Assembly: GCF_043555935.1 (NCBI RefSeq)
Contig: NZ_JBIGIB010000003.1
Location: 748,309-812,308 of the forward strand
DNA length: 64,000 nt
Source of the DNA: Pelomonas baiyunensis
GTDB taxonomy: Bacteria; Pseudomonadota; Gammaproteobacteria; Burkholderiales; Burkholderiaceae_C
Direction of reading: 5' to 3'
Shown: positions 1 through 8,945 of the stretch, piece after piece
How positions within the stretch are numbered: the stretch's first letter is position 1
How the letters are laid out: the number at the start of each line of letters is the position of its first letter
Position numbers and translations under genes: made by a program
The notes under the pieces: generated by a model
Told to the model about the DNA's origin: nothing
What the model saw: the letters and a program-made list of their open reading frames with translations, nothing else
The model's database searches: none

Positions 1-2
1 AG

Positions 3-392
<390 letters not shown>

Positions 393-452
393 CGATTCCC
401 GTCGGGCCCGCCGCTGCGGCCGTCTAGCATCCGCCGCCAGGAGGATGCCTGC

Positions 453-1748
453 ATGGCAATGACGATCAAGCGATGGGCACGCACCGCGGCGCTGGCCCTG
501 CTGATGCTGCTGGTGGCTTGGGTGGCCTGCAACGGCCCCTGGGCCGACGATTCGCCACAGCCCGTGCCGCCGGCCCTGCGGTTGAGCCCGCCCGGGGTGC
601 CGCCGGAGCTCAACGCCTTTGTGGGCTTGCAAGGCCTGCTGGCCCCGGATGGTGCCGACCTGCAGGCCGCCGGGTTGGCCGCGTTGCGGGGTGATGCCGC
701 TCCGAGCGCCGGCCCCCGTTTGCGCTGGCCGGAGGGCCCGCTGTGGCAGTGCCAGGCCCGCCGCGACGATTGCGTGGCGCGCTGGCGCGCCCAGCCCGAG
801 GCCGCGCGCGCACTGCTGGCCGACACCCAGCTGCTGGGTGCGCGGTGCGAGCGCTTGGCGCAGGCGCAGGCGTGGGAAGAGCTGCTGCCCGAGCGGCAAA
901 CCGAGGGGCCGCGGGCGGGCGTGCCGTTTGCGGCGCTGCCCGTGCCGCAATTCGTCGACCTCACCGCCTGTGTGCGTCGCTTCGGGCTGAAGGCGGTGAT
1001 GGCCCCGTCTGCCGCAGCGGCCGAGGCCGAGCTGGTTCAGGCCGACCGGCTGGCCCGCCTGGCGCTGGCGGGGTCGCGCAGCTTGATCGGCACCATGGTC
1101 ACCCTCTCGGTGGTGCAGTCCAACTGGCTGCTGGCAGCCGACTTGAAGGCCGCGGGAGGTTTGGACCGTGGCGGCTTGATGCGCTTGCTCACGCCCCTGC
1201 CCGCGGTGGCCCTCAGCCCCCGGGCCTGGGCTCCGCACGAGGCGCGATTCGCCCGCGAGGTGACGCGCGATTTGATGGACGAGGCCCGGGACTGCGGCGC
1301 CGCGGATGCATTGATGGGCGCGTCGGCCACTGGCCTGCTGGACCGCCTGGTGTGCACGCTCCGGCTCGGTGTGCTGCCCGAGGCCACGATTCAGCACAAC
1401 GAGGCCCAGTGGCTGGCGCGCCTGGCCACGGTGCCCGAGGCTGGGCCGGCAGCCTGCGAGGTGCTGGAGGCCGAGCCGTGGCGCGAGCGCGAGTCGCGCG
1501 GCTTCGCCTGGCGCAACACCGTGGGCCGCTGGCTGCTGGACACGTCGGGTGCGGGCTGGAGCCCCTATGCCGCCCGGCAACTCGACCTGGAATTGCTGCG
1601 CCTGACGCTCGGGGCCCAACTGCTTGGACAATCGCCCCCGGCCGGCGTGTCGCTCACCCGCGAGTCCGCCGGCCAGCGATTCGCCGCCTGCCGCGCCAGG
1701 CTGCACCCGGGCGATGCCGAAGCGACCCTGAGGCTGCCCCTGCTTTGA
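453..1748 (+). CDS. Hypothetical exported or membrane-anchored protein
   Basis: The 431-residue product is not one I recognise. A strong AGGAGG at 439-444 sits eight bases before the ATG and fixes the start. The N-terminus has Lys/Arg followed by a hydrophobic stretch (ALALLMLLVAWVAC, residues about 12-25). That fits an uncleaved anchor or a signal peptide, so the rest should be outside the cytoplasm. The body is Ala/Leu/Arg-rich, probably helical, with several cysteines and no catalytic motif I can name. It ends 11 bases before the acyl-CoA dehydrogenase start, so the two may be cotranscribed, but nothing suggests a shared function. Confidence 0.75.
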   Translation: MAMTIKRWARTAALALLMLLVAWVACNGPWADDSPQPVPPALRLSPPGVPPELNAFVGLQGLLAPDGADLQAAGLAALRGDAAPSAGPRLRWPEGPLWQCQARRDDCVARWRAQPEAARALLADTQLLGARCERLAQAQAWEELLPERQTEGPRAGVPFAALPVPQFVDLTACVRRFGLKAVMAPSAAAAEAELVQADRLARLALAGSRSLIGTMVTLSVVQSNWLLAADLKAAGGLDRGGLMRLLTPLPAVALSPRAWAPHEARFAREVTRDLMDEARDCGAADALMGASATGLLDRLVCTLRLGVLPEATIQHNEAQWLARLATVPEAGPAACEVLEAEPWRERESRGFAWRNTVGRWLLDTSGAGWSPYAARQLDLELLRLTLGAQLLGQSPPAGVSLTRESAGQRFAACRARLHPGDAEATLRLPLL

Positions 1749-1759
1749 GGCTCAAGACC

Positions 1760-2896
1760 ATGTTGCTGACCGAAGACCACCTCGCCGTGCAAGACGCCAT
1801 CCGCGCCTACGTGCAGGCCGAGATTGCCCCCCACGCCGCTGCGTGGGACAAGAACCACCACTTCCCGGCCGAACAGCTGAAGGGCCTGGCGGCCCTGGGC
1901 TGCTACGGCGTGGCCGTGCCCACCGAGTGGGACGGCGCGGGCCTGGACTACCTGGCCCTGGCCGTGATCCTGGAAGAGATTGCCGCCGGCGATGGCGGCA
2001 CCAGCACCGTGGTCAGCGTCAACAACTGCCCGGTGTGTTCCATCCTGATGGCCTTCGGCAACGGCGACCAGAAGGAGCGCTTCCTCAAGCCCCTGGCGCG
2101 CGGCGACATGCTCGGCGCCTTCTGCCTGACCGAGCCGCATGTGGGCTCGGAAGCCGGCGGCCTGCGCACCACCGCCACCCGCGACGGCGACCACTACGTG
2201 CTCAATGGCGTCAAGCAGTTCATCACCAGCGGCAAGCACGGCGACGTGGCCATCGTGATGGCGGTGACTGACAAGGCGGCTGGCAAGAAGGGCATCAGCG
2301 CCTTCCTCGTGCCCACCACCACGCCCGGCTACACGGTGGCCCGCATCGAAGAAAAGATGGGCCAGCACAGCAGCGACACCGCGCAAATCCTGTTCGAGAA
2401 CTGCCGCGTGCCGGTCGCCAACCGGCTGGGTGATGAAGGCCAGGGCTTGAAGATTGCGCTGTCGGGCCTGGAGGGCGGGCGCATCGGCATCGCGTCGCAA
2501 AGCGTGGGCATGGCCCGCGCGGCGTTCGAGGCGGCGCTGCGCTACAGCAAGGACCGCGTCACCTTCGGCCAGCCCATCTTTGAGCACCAGGCCGTGCAGT
2601 TCAAGCTGGCCGACATGGCCACCCGCATCGAAGCCGCCCGCCAGCTGATCTGGCACGCCGCCAGCCTCAAGGACGCCGGCAAGCCCTGCCTGAAGGAAGC
2701 GGCCATGGCCAAGCTGTTCGCCAGCGAGATGGCCGAGCGCGTGTGCTCTGACGCCATCCAGATCCACGGCGGCTACGGCTACCTCAGCGACTTCCCCGTG
2801 GAGCGCATCTACCGCGATGTGCGCGTGTGCCAGATCTACGAAGGCACGAGCGAAGTGCAGAAGATCCTGATCGGGCGCGCGCTGGCCACGGGCTGA
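1760..2896 (+). CDS. Acyl-CoA dehydrogenase
   Basis: The 378-residue FAD-dependent acyl-CoA dehydrogenase has the usual length for short/medium/branched-chain enzymes. It should catalyse alpha,beta-dehydrogenation of an acyl-CoA and pass electrons to ETF. The FAD/substrate motif FCLTEPHVGSEAGG, the QxxxF helix region (RVTFGQPIFEHQAVQFKLAD) and the C-terminal signature IHGGYGYLSDFPVERIYRD are all present. The catalytic base is Glu361 in IYEGTSEVQ, the position used by short-chain, butyryl-type enzymes. The open frame extends far upstream, but ATG 1760 gives the family's N-terminus. The chain-length preference cannot be read. It converges on the xylanase gene with a 20-base gap and no clear terminator. 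Confidence 0.95.
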   Translation: MLLTEDHLAVQDAIRAYVQAEIAPHAAAWDKNHHFPAEQLKGLAALGCYGVAVPTEWDGAGLDYLALAVILEEIAAGDGGTSTVVSVNNCPVCSILMAFGNGDQKERFLKPLARGDMLGAFCLTEPHVGSEAGGLRTTATRDGDHYVLNGVKQFITSGKHGDVAIVMAVTDKAAGKKGISAFLVPTTTPGYTVARIEEKMGQHSSDTAQILFENCRVPVANRLGDEGQGLKIALSGLEGGRIGIASQSVGMARAAFEAALRYSKDRVTFGQPIFEHQAVQFKLADMATRIEAARQLIWHAASLKDAGKPCLKEAAMAKLFASEMAERVCSDAIQIHGGYGYLSDFPVERIYRDVRVCQIYEGTSEVQKILIGRALATG

Positions 2897-2916
2897 GCCC
2901 CGGCCCGCGCGGCGGG

Positions 2917-4074
2917 TCAGGGCACGTAGGCGTCGTCGGTGATCGCCCGGGCAGCCGGTTTGGCGGCCCCGGCGGCGTCGAACAACAGCGGCCGGTTGCC
3001 GCGGTTGATGGGGAAGCCGGTCAGCCAGGTGTGGTTGTCGGCAATGCCCCAGGTCGTCACGCTCTGCAGGCTGGGGTGCTGCAGGAACACGTTGAACAGC
3101 GCACGGTACTGCAGCGCCTGCTTCTTCAGCGCGGCCGCCAGCGCCACCGGGTCGCCGGTCAGGTCGGCCAGGCAACCGGCCTTGCTGGCAAAGCAGGAGC
3201 CCGGGTCGTCGTACAGCGACACGTCCAGCTCGGTGACGTGGTTGATGAGGCCCTTGGCCGCCACGCCGCGCAGGGCGTTGTCGACATTGGCCGGCGTGGG
3301 CGTGCCCGTGCTGACGTGCAACTGGTGGCCGATGCCGTCCAGCGGCACGCCGCGGGCCTGCAGCTCGCTCACGAGGGTCATCAGCCGGGCGAACTTCGCC
3401 GGGTCTTCGGTGCTGTAGTCGTTGATGAACAGCTTGACGTTGGGGTCGGCCGCGCGGGCTGCGCGCAGCGCGATCTCGATGTACTGCGGCCCGAGGGTTT
3501 GGTACCAGCGGGAGTTGCGGTACACGGCGCTGCCGTCGTCGCTGGTGCATTCGTTGACGACGTCCCAGCAGGTCAGCTTGCCCTTGAAGTGCGTCACCAC
3601 ATCGGTGATGTAGGCCTCCAGCCGGGCGCGGATGTCGGCCGCCGTGCCGTTGAAAAACCAGTCGGGCGTCTGCTGGTGCCAGACCAGCGTGTGGCCGCGC
3701 ACCACCAGGTTGTTGGCGGTGGCGAAGGCCACCAGCGCATCGGCCGTGGCCCAGTTGTAGACGCCGGGCGCCGTGGCCAGGCTGGCCGGCTTGAAGGCGT
3801 TCTCGGCGGTGATGGAGTTGGCGTGCTTCAGGATCAGCGGCTGGGCGATCGGGTCCTGATAGCCGCTGGGGTCGGCCGCCATGCCGATGCGGAACTTGCC
3901 GGCGAAGTGGGTCTTGAGGGCCGGCACCTCCGCTGCGGTGGGGGCGGGCGCTGGCGTGGGTGCGGGGCTGGCCATGGCGCTGCTGCCGCCGCCGCACGCG
4001 CTCAGCCAGGGCAGGCTCAAGCCGCCCAGCAGGAGGCGGCGGCGCTGGGACGACGGGATCGAGGGTGTCTTCAT
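2917..4074 (-). CDS. GH10 endo-1,4-beta-xylanase, exported lipoprotein
   Basis: The 385-residue glycoside hydrolase family 10 protein should cleave internal beta-1,4 bonds of xylan. The acid/base Glu175 lies in WDVVNE and the nucleophile Glu282 in TELDVS, both in the expected GH10 contexts. HTLVWHQQTPDWF and ITAENAFKP are further family landmarks. The N-terminus carries a twin-arginine-like run (SQRRRLLLGGLSL) and a lipobox (LSACG), then a Pro/Ala/Thr linker. It is probably a Tat- or Sec-exported lipoprotein tethered to the envelope. No carbohydrate-binding module is seen. Two LacI-type operators lie 106-200 bases upstream of the start, which implies induction by xylan-derived sugars. Confidence 0.95.
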   Translation of the reverse strand: MKTPSIPSSQRRRLLLGGLSLPWLSACGGGSSAMASPAPTPAPAPTAAEVPALKTHFAGKFRIGMAADPSGYQDPIAQPLILKHANSITAENAFKPASLATAPGVYNWATADALVAFATANNLVVRGHTLVWHQQTPDWFFNGTAADIRARLEAYITDVVTHFKGKLTCWDVVNECTSDDGSAVYRNSRWYQTLGPQYIEIALRAARAADPNVKLFINDYSTEDPAKFARLMTLVSELQARGVPLDGIGHQLHVSTGTPTPANVDNALRGVAAKGLINHVTELDVSLYDDPGSCFASKAGCLADLTGDPVALAAALKKQALQYRALFNVFLQHPSLQSVTTWGIADNHTWLTGFPINRGNRPLLFDAAGAAKPAARAITDDAYVP

Positions 4075-4179
4075 GGGGCTGAGGGCGGTGAATGGGTCTC
4101 CAGCGCCGCGGTCGGTTCATGCCTTGCGCGTGGCGCCATCCAGGGCCGGTTCGTTGACGCACGGAGGCCGGCGCCAAAA

Positions 4180-4193
4180 TGATAGCGCTACAT
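4180..4193. promoter_or_regulatory. LacI-type operator (xyl-box-like), distal copy 1
   Basis: The sequence TGATAGCGCTACAT contains the CG-centred palindrome TAGCGCTA typical of LacI-family operators. It closely resembles the xyl-box TGGTAGCGCTAACA described for Xanthomonas xylan-utilisation genes. It sits 106 bases upstream of the xylanase start. Confidence 0.65.
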
Positions 4194-4204
4194 ATTCTTG
4201 TTTC

Positions 4205-4260
4205 CCAATTGGAATTCGGCAGGGATTTCCCGATCGACCGCACCTGCAAATTCCGATTGG
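4205..4260. repeat. Imperfect long-spaced inverted repeat in xylanase promoter region
   Basis: The left arm CCAATTGGAATT (4205-4216) is mirrored by AATTCCGATTGG (4249-4260), matching at 11 of 12 positions across a 32-base spacer. The right arm abuts the second LacI-type operator and shares its TGG. It could be a site for a second regulator or part of a DNA loop. Confidence 0.5.
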
Positions 4261-4271
4261 TAGCGCTACAT
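4258..4271. promoter_or_regulatory. LacI-type operator (xyl-box-like), copy 2
   Basis: TGGTAGCGCTACAT is the better of the two copies, with the 10-base palindrome GTAGCGCTAC. It differs from the Xanthomonas xyl-box TGGTAGCGCTAACA only near the right end. The two palindrome centres are 78 bases apart. Confidence 0.7.
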
Positions 4272-4488
4272 CGAAGCTTTGTTGCTGGGCGCGACCGGCA
4301 GGCCCGCCGCCCCGGAATGACGTCGGCGCACGAAGGCGCCGGTGCAGTGCGAAAGGTCCGGATTGCGTTCGCGGGCGTCCCCGCCGGACGTTTGGGCAGG
4401 CCCAGGGGCTGGGCTACATTGGGCTGAACGCCCCACAGAGGGCGCCCCTTGCCGCACCCCTGTTCACACCGCCGCCGGAGACACCCGC

Positions 4489-5568
4489 ATGTTTGCCAAC
4501 TTGTCCATCGCCCAGCGCGTTGCGCTGTACCTCGGCCTCACGGTCGCCCTGCAAGTGCATGTGATCGCCGGGGTGCTGATGGGCATGTCGGCAGGTTGGT
4601 TGATCGGCGGCAGCCTGGTGCTGGGCGGGCTGATCGCGCTGATCTACATCGACGGCGCCAAGAGCACCGGCGACTTCCTGCGCGACCTGATGGGCGGCGC
4701 CTCCAGCATGAGCGAGGGCGACCTGCGCGACGACATCGTGCTGCGCGGCAACGCGTCGGCGCGGGCCGGCATGTCCATGATGCTCAAGCTGCAAACCACG
4801 CTGCGCAGCATGATGGGCACGCTGCGCGACGGTGCCGAGCAGGTGAACACCGCCGCCACCGAAATCGCCGCCGGCAACCTGGACCTCTCGCAGCGCACCG
4901 AGCAGGGCAGCGCCGACCTGCAGCAAGCCGCCAGCTCCATGCGCCAGATGACCGAGGCCGCGCGCCACAGCAGCGAGGCCATGGTCGAGGCCAGCCAACT
5001 GGCGCAGAACACCTCCACCCAGGCGCGCCAAAGCGGTGAGGTGGTGCTGCACGCGGTGGAAGCGATGAACGGCGTGAGCCAGAGCAGCCGCAAGATCGCC
5101 GACATCATTGGCGTGATCGACGGCATCGCCTTCCAGACCAACATCCTTGCGCTGAACGCTGCCGTGGAAGCTGCGCGTGCGGGCGAGCAGGGCCGGGGCT
5201 TTGCGGTGGTGGCGTCCGAAGTGCGGTCGCTCGCGCAGCGCTCGGCCGGCGCGGCCAAGGAAATCAAGACGCTGATCAACGCCAGCGTGGAGCAGGTGGA
5301 CGCCGGCTCGCGCCTGGTGAACGACGCCGGCACGCAGATGCAGGACGTGGTGGCCAGCGTGGAGCGTGTGGCCTCGCTGATCAAGGACGCCACCGAACTG
5401 GCCCGCACCCAGAGCGCCGGCCTGCGCGACATCGCCGACTCGGTGGACCGGCTGGATCAGTCCATGCAGCAGAACGCTGCGCTGGTGGAAGAGGGCGCGG
5501 CCGCGGCCGAGAGCCTGAAGTCGCAGGCCCAGCGGCTCAACGAGCTGGTGGGCCGCTTCCGCACCTGA
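4489..5568 (+). CDS. Methyl-accepting chemotaxis protein without a large periplasmic sensor
   Basis: The 359-residue receptor begins with a hydrophobic hairpin (about residues 10-60, VALYLGLTVALQVHVIAGVL then GWLIGGSLVLGGLIALIYI) with almost no periplasmic loop. A HAMP-like linker follows, then a long coiled-coil signalling domain. The hairpin tip that contacts CheA/CheW is clear: IDGIAFQTNILALNAAVEAA followed by GRGFAVVASEVRSLAQRS. With no ligand-binding domain it probably senses an internal or membrane state, for example energy status, or works with a partner. ATG 4489 begins right at the first membrane helix; the frame stays open further upstream. No che genes are nearby. Confidence 0.93.
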   Translation: MFANLSIAQRVALYLGLTVALQVHVIAGVLMGMSAGWLIGGSLVLGGLIALIYIDGAKSTGDFLRDLMGGASSMSEGDLRDDIVLRGNASARAGMSMMLKLQTTLRSMMGTLRDGAEQVNTAATEIAAGNLDLSQRTEQGSADLQQAASSMRQMTEAARHSSEAMVEASQLAQNTSTQARQSGEVVLHAVEAMNGVSQSSRKIADIIGVIDGIAFQTNILALNAAVEAARAGEQGRGFAVVASEVRSLAQRSAGAAKEIKTLINASVEQVDAGSRLVNDAGTQMQDVVASVERVASLIKDATELARTQSAGLRDIADSVDRLDQSMQQNAALVEEGAAAAESLKSQAQRLNELVGRFRT

Positions 5569-5588
5569 TGTGCCGGGGGCGGGCCCGA

Positions 5589-6491
5589 TCAGCCCGCCAG
5601 GCTGCCGAAGGCGCGGTCCAGCAGGTCGCTGGACGCCACGAGTGCGGCCCGCTCGGCCCGGTCCATGGCCGGTGCAGTGGCCTCCAGCGCGCCAGCGGCG
5701 CCCACCAGGGCCGGCAGTGACAGCGCCACGCCGTTGTCCTGCACGCGGCTGACGGGCAACAGGCGGCGTTCGTCGTTGACGATGCAGCCGATCAGCTCGG
5801 CCGTGACCAGGCCGATGGCGTGGTTGGTGGCCCCCTTTCGCTGGATGACCTCGTAGGCCGCGCGGCGCACCTGTTGCGTGAGCGCCGCCTCGTCCTCGGC
5901 CTGCCAGCCGGGCCAATCGCGCAGCGCCGTGCCGCCCACCCGCGCGCCGGACCACAGCGGCACGGACGAGTCGCCGTGCTCGCCCACCACCTGTGCATGC
6001 ACCGACTGCGTGGCCACGCCCAAGCGCACCGCCAGCCGCTCGCGCAGTCGGGCGGTGTCCAGCAGCGTGCCGGTGCCCATCACCCGCTCGGGCGGCAGGC
6101 CGCTGGCGGCTTGCACCACGCGGGTCAGCACATCCACGGGGTTGGTGACGACGATGACGATGCCCGCAAAGCCCTTGAGCGCCACCCCCATGCCCGCGGC
6201 AATGCGGGCGTTGTCGCGCAGCAGGTCGAGCCGGCTTTCGTCGGGCCGGCCGTTGCGGCCTGCGGCCAGCACCACCACATCGGCGTCGCGCATCTGCGCC
6301 AGCGGCACCGCGCGCACCTCGCACGGCGGGTAGAACGCGGCGCCGTCGGTCAGGTCCAGGGCCTCGCCTTCGGCCACCGCGGCACGCGTGTCGTGCAACC
6401 AGAGTTCCCGGCCGTGGCCGGCCAGCAGGGTGGAGAACGCGACGCTGGTGCCAACCCAGCCGGTGCCGATGATGCCGATGCGAGCTTTCAT
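5589..6491 (-). CDS. L-lactate/malate dehydrogenase family 2-hydroxyacid dehydrogenase
   Basis: The 300-residue NAD-dependent enzyme has the LDH/MDH fold. GIIGTGWVGTS forms the NAD site and TNPVDVLT the nicotinamide pocket. Catalytic His172 lies in GEHGDSS, paired with Asp145 and Arg148 (LLDTARLR); the substrate-carboxylate Arg148 is kept. The specificity-loop residue equivalent to LDH Gln102 or MDH Arg102 is Gly81 (RNGRPDESR). True lactate or malate specificity is therefore uncertain, and a larger 2-oxoacid substrate, as in hydroxyisocaproate dehydrogenase, is possible. ATG 6491 starts the Rossmann strand directly. The gene converges on the chemotaxis receptor. Confidence 0.88.
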   Translation of the reverse strand: MKARIGIIGTGWVGTSVAFSTLLAGHGRELWLHDTRAAVAEGEALDLTDGAAFYPPCEVRAVPLAQMRDADVVVLAAGRNGRPDESRLDLLRDNARIAAGMGVALKGFAGIVIVVTNPVDVLTRVVQAASGLPPERVMGTGTLLDTARLRERLAVRLGVATQSVHAQVVGEHGDSSVPLWSGARVGGTALRDWPGWQAEDEAALTQQVRRAAYEVIQRKGATNHAIGLVTAELIGCIVNDERRLLPVSRVQDNGVALSLPALVGAAGALEATAPAMDRAERAALVASSDLLDRAFGSLAG

Positions 6492-6633
6492 GGCCACAGT
6501 ATGGCCGCCGGCGCGCCCGGTTGGCGCCGGGGTGGCGGCGATTCGCGCCCCGGGCTTGCCGTTCGTCGCAGCCGGCTGCACCCGATGCGGCGGCTTGCCT
6601 AGCATGCGGCGCATTCCTTCAGGAGAACACGGC

Positions 6634-7563
6634 ATGACGGACGAGGTGTTGGTGGCCCGGGGCCTGCGCAAGGCCTATGGCGCGCGGGTGGCGGTGCAGG
6701 ACGTGAGCCTCACGCTGCGCCGGGGCGAGGTGCTGGGGCTGCTGGGCCCCAACGGGGCGGGCAAGTCCACCACCGTGGGCATGCTTTGCGGCCTGACCCG
6801 GCCCGACGCCGGTGAGGTGACGCTGTCCGGCGGGGTGACGCTGGCCGCCGACGAGGCCGCGTACAAGCGCCGCATCGGCCTCGTGCCGCAAGACATTGCG
6901 CTGTACGAGGACCTCCCCGCCCGCATGAACCTGAGTCTGTGCGGTGCGTTGTACGGTCTGCCGGCCGAGGTCATCCGCCGCCGCGCCGAGACGGTGCTCG
7001 CCGCCGTGGGTCTGGCCGACCGCGCCGGCGACAAGCCCGCCACCTTCTCCGGCGGCATGAAGCGGCGGCTGAACATCGCCTGCGCGCTCATGCACGACCC
7101 CGACGTGCTGCTGCTGGACGAGCCCACCGCCGGTGTGGACCCACAAAGCCGCAACGCCATCTTCGACACGCTGGAAGCCCTGAAGGCCCAGGGCAAGGCG
7201 CTGGTCTACACCACGCACTACATGGAAGAGGCCGAACGCCTGGCCGACCACCTCACCATCGTGGACCACGGTCGCGTGGTGGCCAGCGGCACGCAGGCCC
7301 AGCTGTTCGCGCAGTTGCCGGCGGCGCAAACCCTGCGGGTGGAACTGGACGGCGAGGTGGCCGACGCCGCGCTCGCCGGCCTGCCCGGCGTCACGCGTAC
7401 GGGTCAGCGGCTGGACGTGCAACTCGCTGATGTGGGCCGCGACACGGCCGCGCTGCTGGCGGCCCTGGCCACGCGGGGCGTGAAGGTGCGGGGCCTCGCC
7501 TCGGCCCGCGCCACGCTCGAAGACGTGTTCCTGCAACTCACCGGCCGCGCGCTGCGGGACTGA
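6634..7563 (+). CDS. ABC transporter ATP-binding protein (ABC-2 type exporter)
   Basis: The 309-residue ATPase has Walker A (GPNGAGKST, about residues 40-48), a Q-loop (VPQD), the signature FSGGMKRRL, Walker B (VLLLDEPTAGVD) and the H-loop (YTTHYMEEAE). The C-terminal extension of about 70 residues is typical of the drug/sodium-exporter (CcmA/NatA-like) group. A ribosome binding site AGGAG at 6621-6625 sits eight bases before ATG 6634. The permease gene follows 47 bases later and surely forms the complex with it. The exported substrate is unknown. Confidence 0.95.
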   Translation: MTDEVLVARGLRKAYGARVAVQDVSLTLRRGEVLGLLGPNGAGKSTTVGMLCGLTRPDAGEVTLSGGVTLAADEAAYKRRIGLVPQDIALYEDLPARMNLSLCGALYGLPAEVIRRRAETVLAAVGLADRAGDKPATFSGGMKRRLNIACALMHDPDVLLLDEPTAGVDPQSRNAIFDTLEALKAQGKALVYTTHYMEEAERLADHLTIVDHGRVVASGTQAQLFAQLPAAQTLRVELDGEVADAALAGLPGVTRTGQRLDVQLADVGRDTAALLAALATRGVKVRGLASARATLEDVFLQLTGRALRD

Positions 7564-7610
7564 ACCCGCCGCACCGAAACCCACCCGCTGACGCCCTCGG
7601 AGGTTCCCTC

Positions 7611-8945
7611 ATGAATGCCGTACTGGCCCTCGTTCGTGCAGAGCTGTTGCTGCACTTCTCCAACCGCCGCGCGGTGCTGATGAGCATCGTGGCGCCGATT
7701 CTGATTGCCGCGTTCTTCGGCAGCCTGTTCGGCGGCAGCAGCAAGCCCTCCACCATTCCCATCGCCGTGGTCGACCGGGACGACAGCCCGCTGTCACGCC
7801 AGGTGGTGGCGGCGCTGCAGGCCGATGCGCTGCTCAAGACCCAGCTGCTGCCCGAGGCCGACGCCTTGGCCGCGGTGCGTGCCGGCACGTTGCGGGCCGT
7901 GGCTGTGCTGCCGGCCGGCCTGGGCCAGCAGGCCGGGGCGGCGCTGTTCGGCGCCGGCACCAAGCCGGAGATTCAGCTGCATTACGACCCCTCCCAGGCC
8001 AGTGCGCTGGCCGTGGTGCGTGGGTTGCTCGCGCAGACGGTGATGCAGGAGGTCAGCCGCAGCACCTTCAGCGCGCACAGCCCCATGCTGGGCCAGATGA
8101 AGCAGCAGGTGGTGCAGGCGCACGACCTGGACCCCACGCGCCGGGCGGAACTCGTGCGCATGTTCGACAGCATCCAGGCGGTGCAGCAGCGCGAGGCCGC
8201 CGATGCCGCTGCCGCTGCCGCTGCGTCCGCTGCGGGTGCCAAGGGTGCCGCAGGCGGCGCTTCGGCACCGGCCGGGGGCCTGTCCATGCCCTACACCACC
8301 CGTGAAATCGAGGCCGTGCAAACTTCCGCGAATGCCGCGCCGGCGGCCTACAACAGCTACGCCCATTCGTTCGCTGGCATGGGCGTGCAGTTCATCCTGA
8401 TGAGCGGTGTGGAGCTGGGGTTGGGCCTGCTGCTGATGCGCCGCCTGGGCTTGTGGAAGCGCTTGCGGGCTGCACCGCTGTCGCGCACGCAGCTGCTGGG
8501 CAGCCGCATCCTGGCGGGCGCTGCGATTGCACTGGTGGTGTTCACGGTCATCTACGCCGTGGCGATGGCCGCCTTCGGCGTGCGGGTGCGGGGCAGTGCG
8601 GCGGGCCTGGCCCTGGTGCTCGTGTGCTTTTCGCTGCTGACGGCGAGCTTTGGCCTGCTGATTGCGGCACTCGGCCGCACGCCCGAGGCCACCCGCGGCC
8701 TGGCCATCCTGGCCACGCTGCTGATGGTGATGCTGGGCGGCGCCTGGGTGCCGTCCTTCATCTTCCCGGAGTGGCTGCAAACCGTGTCGCTCGCCGTGCC
8801 CACCCGCTGGGCTGTGGACGCGCTGGACGCCATGACCTGGCGCGGCCAGCCGTTCTCGGCGGCGGTGCTGCCCAGCGCGGTGATGCTCGGGTTCACCGCC
8901 GCGTTCGGTGCGGTCGCGGTGTGGCGGTTTCGGTGGGAGGAGTGA
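7611..8945 (+). CDS. ABC-2 type transporter permease
   Basis: The 444-residue protein fits ABC-2 permeases of the YhgE/YbhR type. One N-terminal membrane helix (about residues 22-42) is followed by a large extracytoplasmic domain to about residue 245. Four or five clustered C-terminal helices follow from the FILMSGVELGLGLLLM region onward. The external domain contains an odd Ala/Gly-rich low-complexity run (residues about 198-225). The start has an SD-like GGAGG just upstream (about 7600). It pairs with the ATPase gene before it. The likely role is export of a drug, lipid or other small molecule. Confidence 0.92.
   Translation: MNAVLALVRAELLLHFSNRRAVLMSIVAPILIAAFFGSLFGGSSKPSTIPIAVVDRDDSPLSRQVVAALQADALLKTQLLPEADALAAVRAGTLRAVAVLPAGLGQQAGAALFGAGTKPEIQLHYDPSQASALAVVRGLLAQTVMQEVSRSTFSAHSPMLGQMKQQVVQAHDLDPTRRAELVRMFDSIQAVQQREAADAAAAAAASAAGAKGAAGGASAPAGGLSMPYTTREIEAVQTSANAAPAAYNSYAHSFAGMGVQFILMSGVELGLGLLLMRRLGLWKRLRAAPLSRTQLLGSRILAGAAIALVVFTVIYAVAMAAFGVRVRGSAAGLALVLVCFSLLTASFGLLIAALGRTPEATRGLAILATLLMVMLGGAWVPSFIFPEWLQTVSLAVPTRWAVDALDAMTWRGQPFSAAVLPSAVMLGFTAAFGAVAVWRFRWEE

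Larger units (their letters stand above)
4075..4488. other. Intergenic control region between divergent xylanase and chemotaxis receptor genes
   Basis: This 414-base gap separates divergent genes. It holds two LacI-type palindromes at 4180-4193 and 4258-4271 and an imperfect long inverted repeat between them. The stretch 4180-4280 is noticeably AT-richer than the surrounding genes, as expected for a regulated promoter. I see no convincing gene in it; short open frames are shadows without ribosome binding sites. Confidence 0.7.

Noticed and set aside
2827..4182. 451-codon open frame on the plus strand opposite the xylanase
   Set aside because: Low-complexity Val/Gly/Arg composition and complete overlap with a GH10 gene whose catalytic residues are intact.
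1565..4249. 894-codon open frame on the minus strand spanning the acyl-CoA dehydrogenase and xylanase
   Set aside because: It is out of frame with both recognised enzymes, has no domain match or ribosome binding site, and arises from high GC content.
5569..5600. Stem GGCGGG/CCCGCC between the chemoreceptor and dehydrogenase genes as a terminator
   Set aside because: There is no T run on either strand, so I would not call it a Rho-independent terminator.
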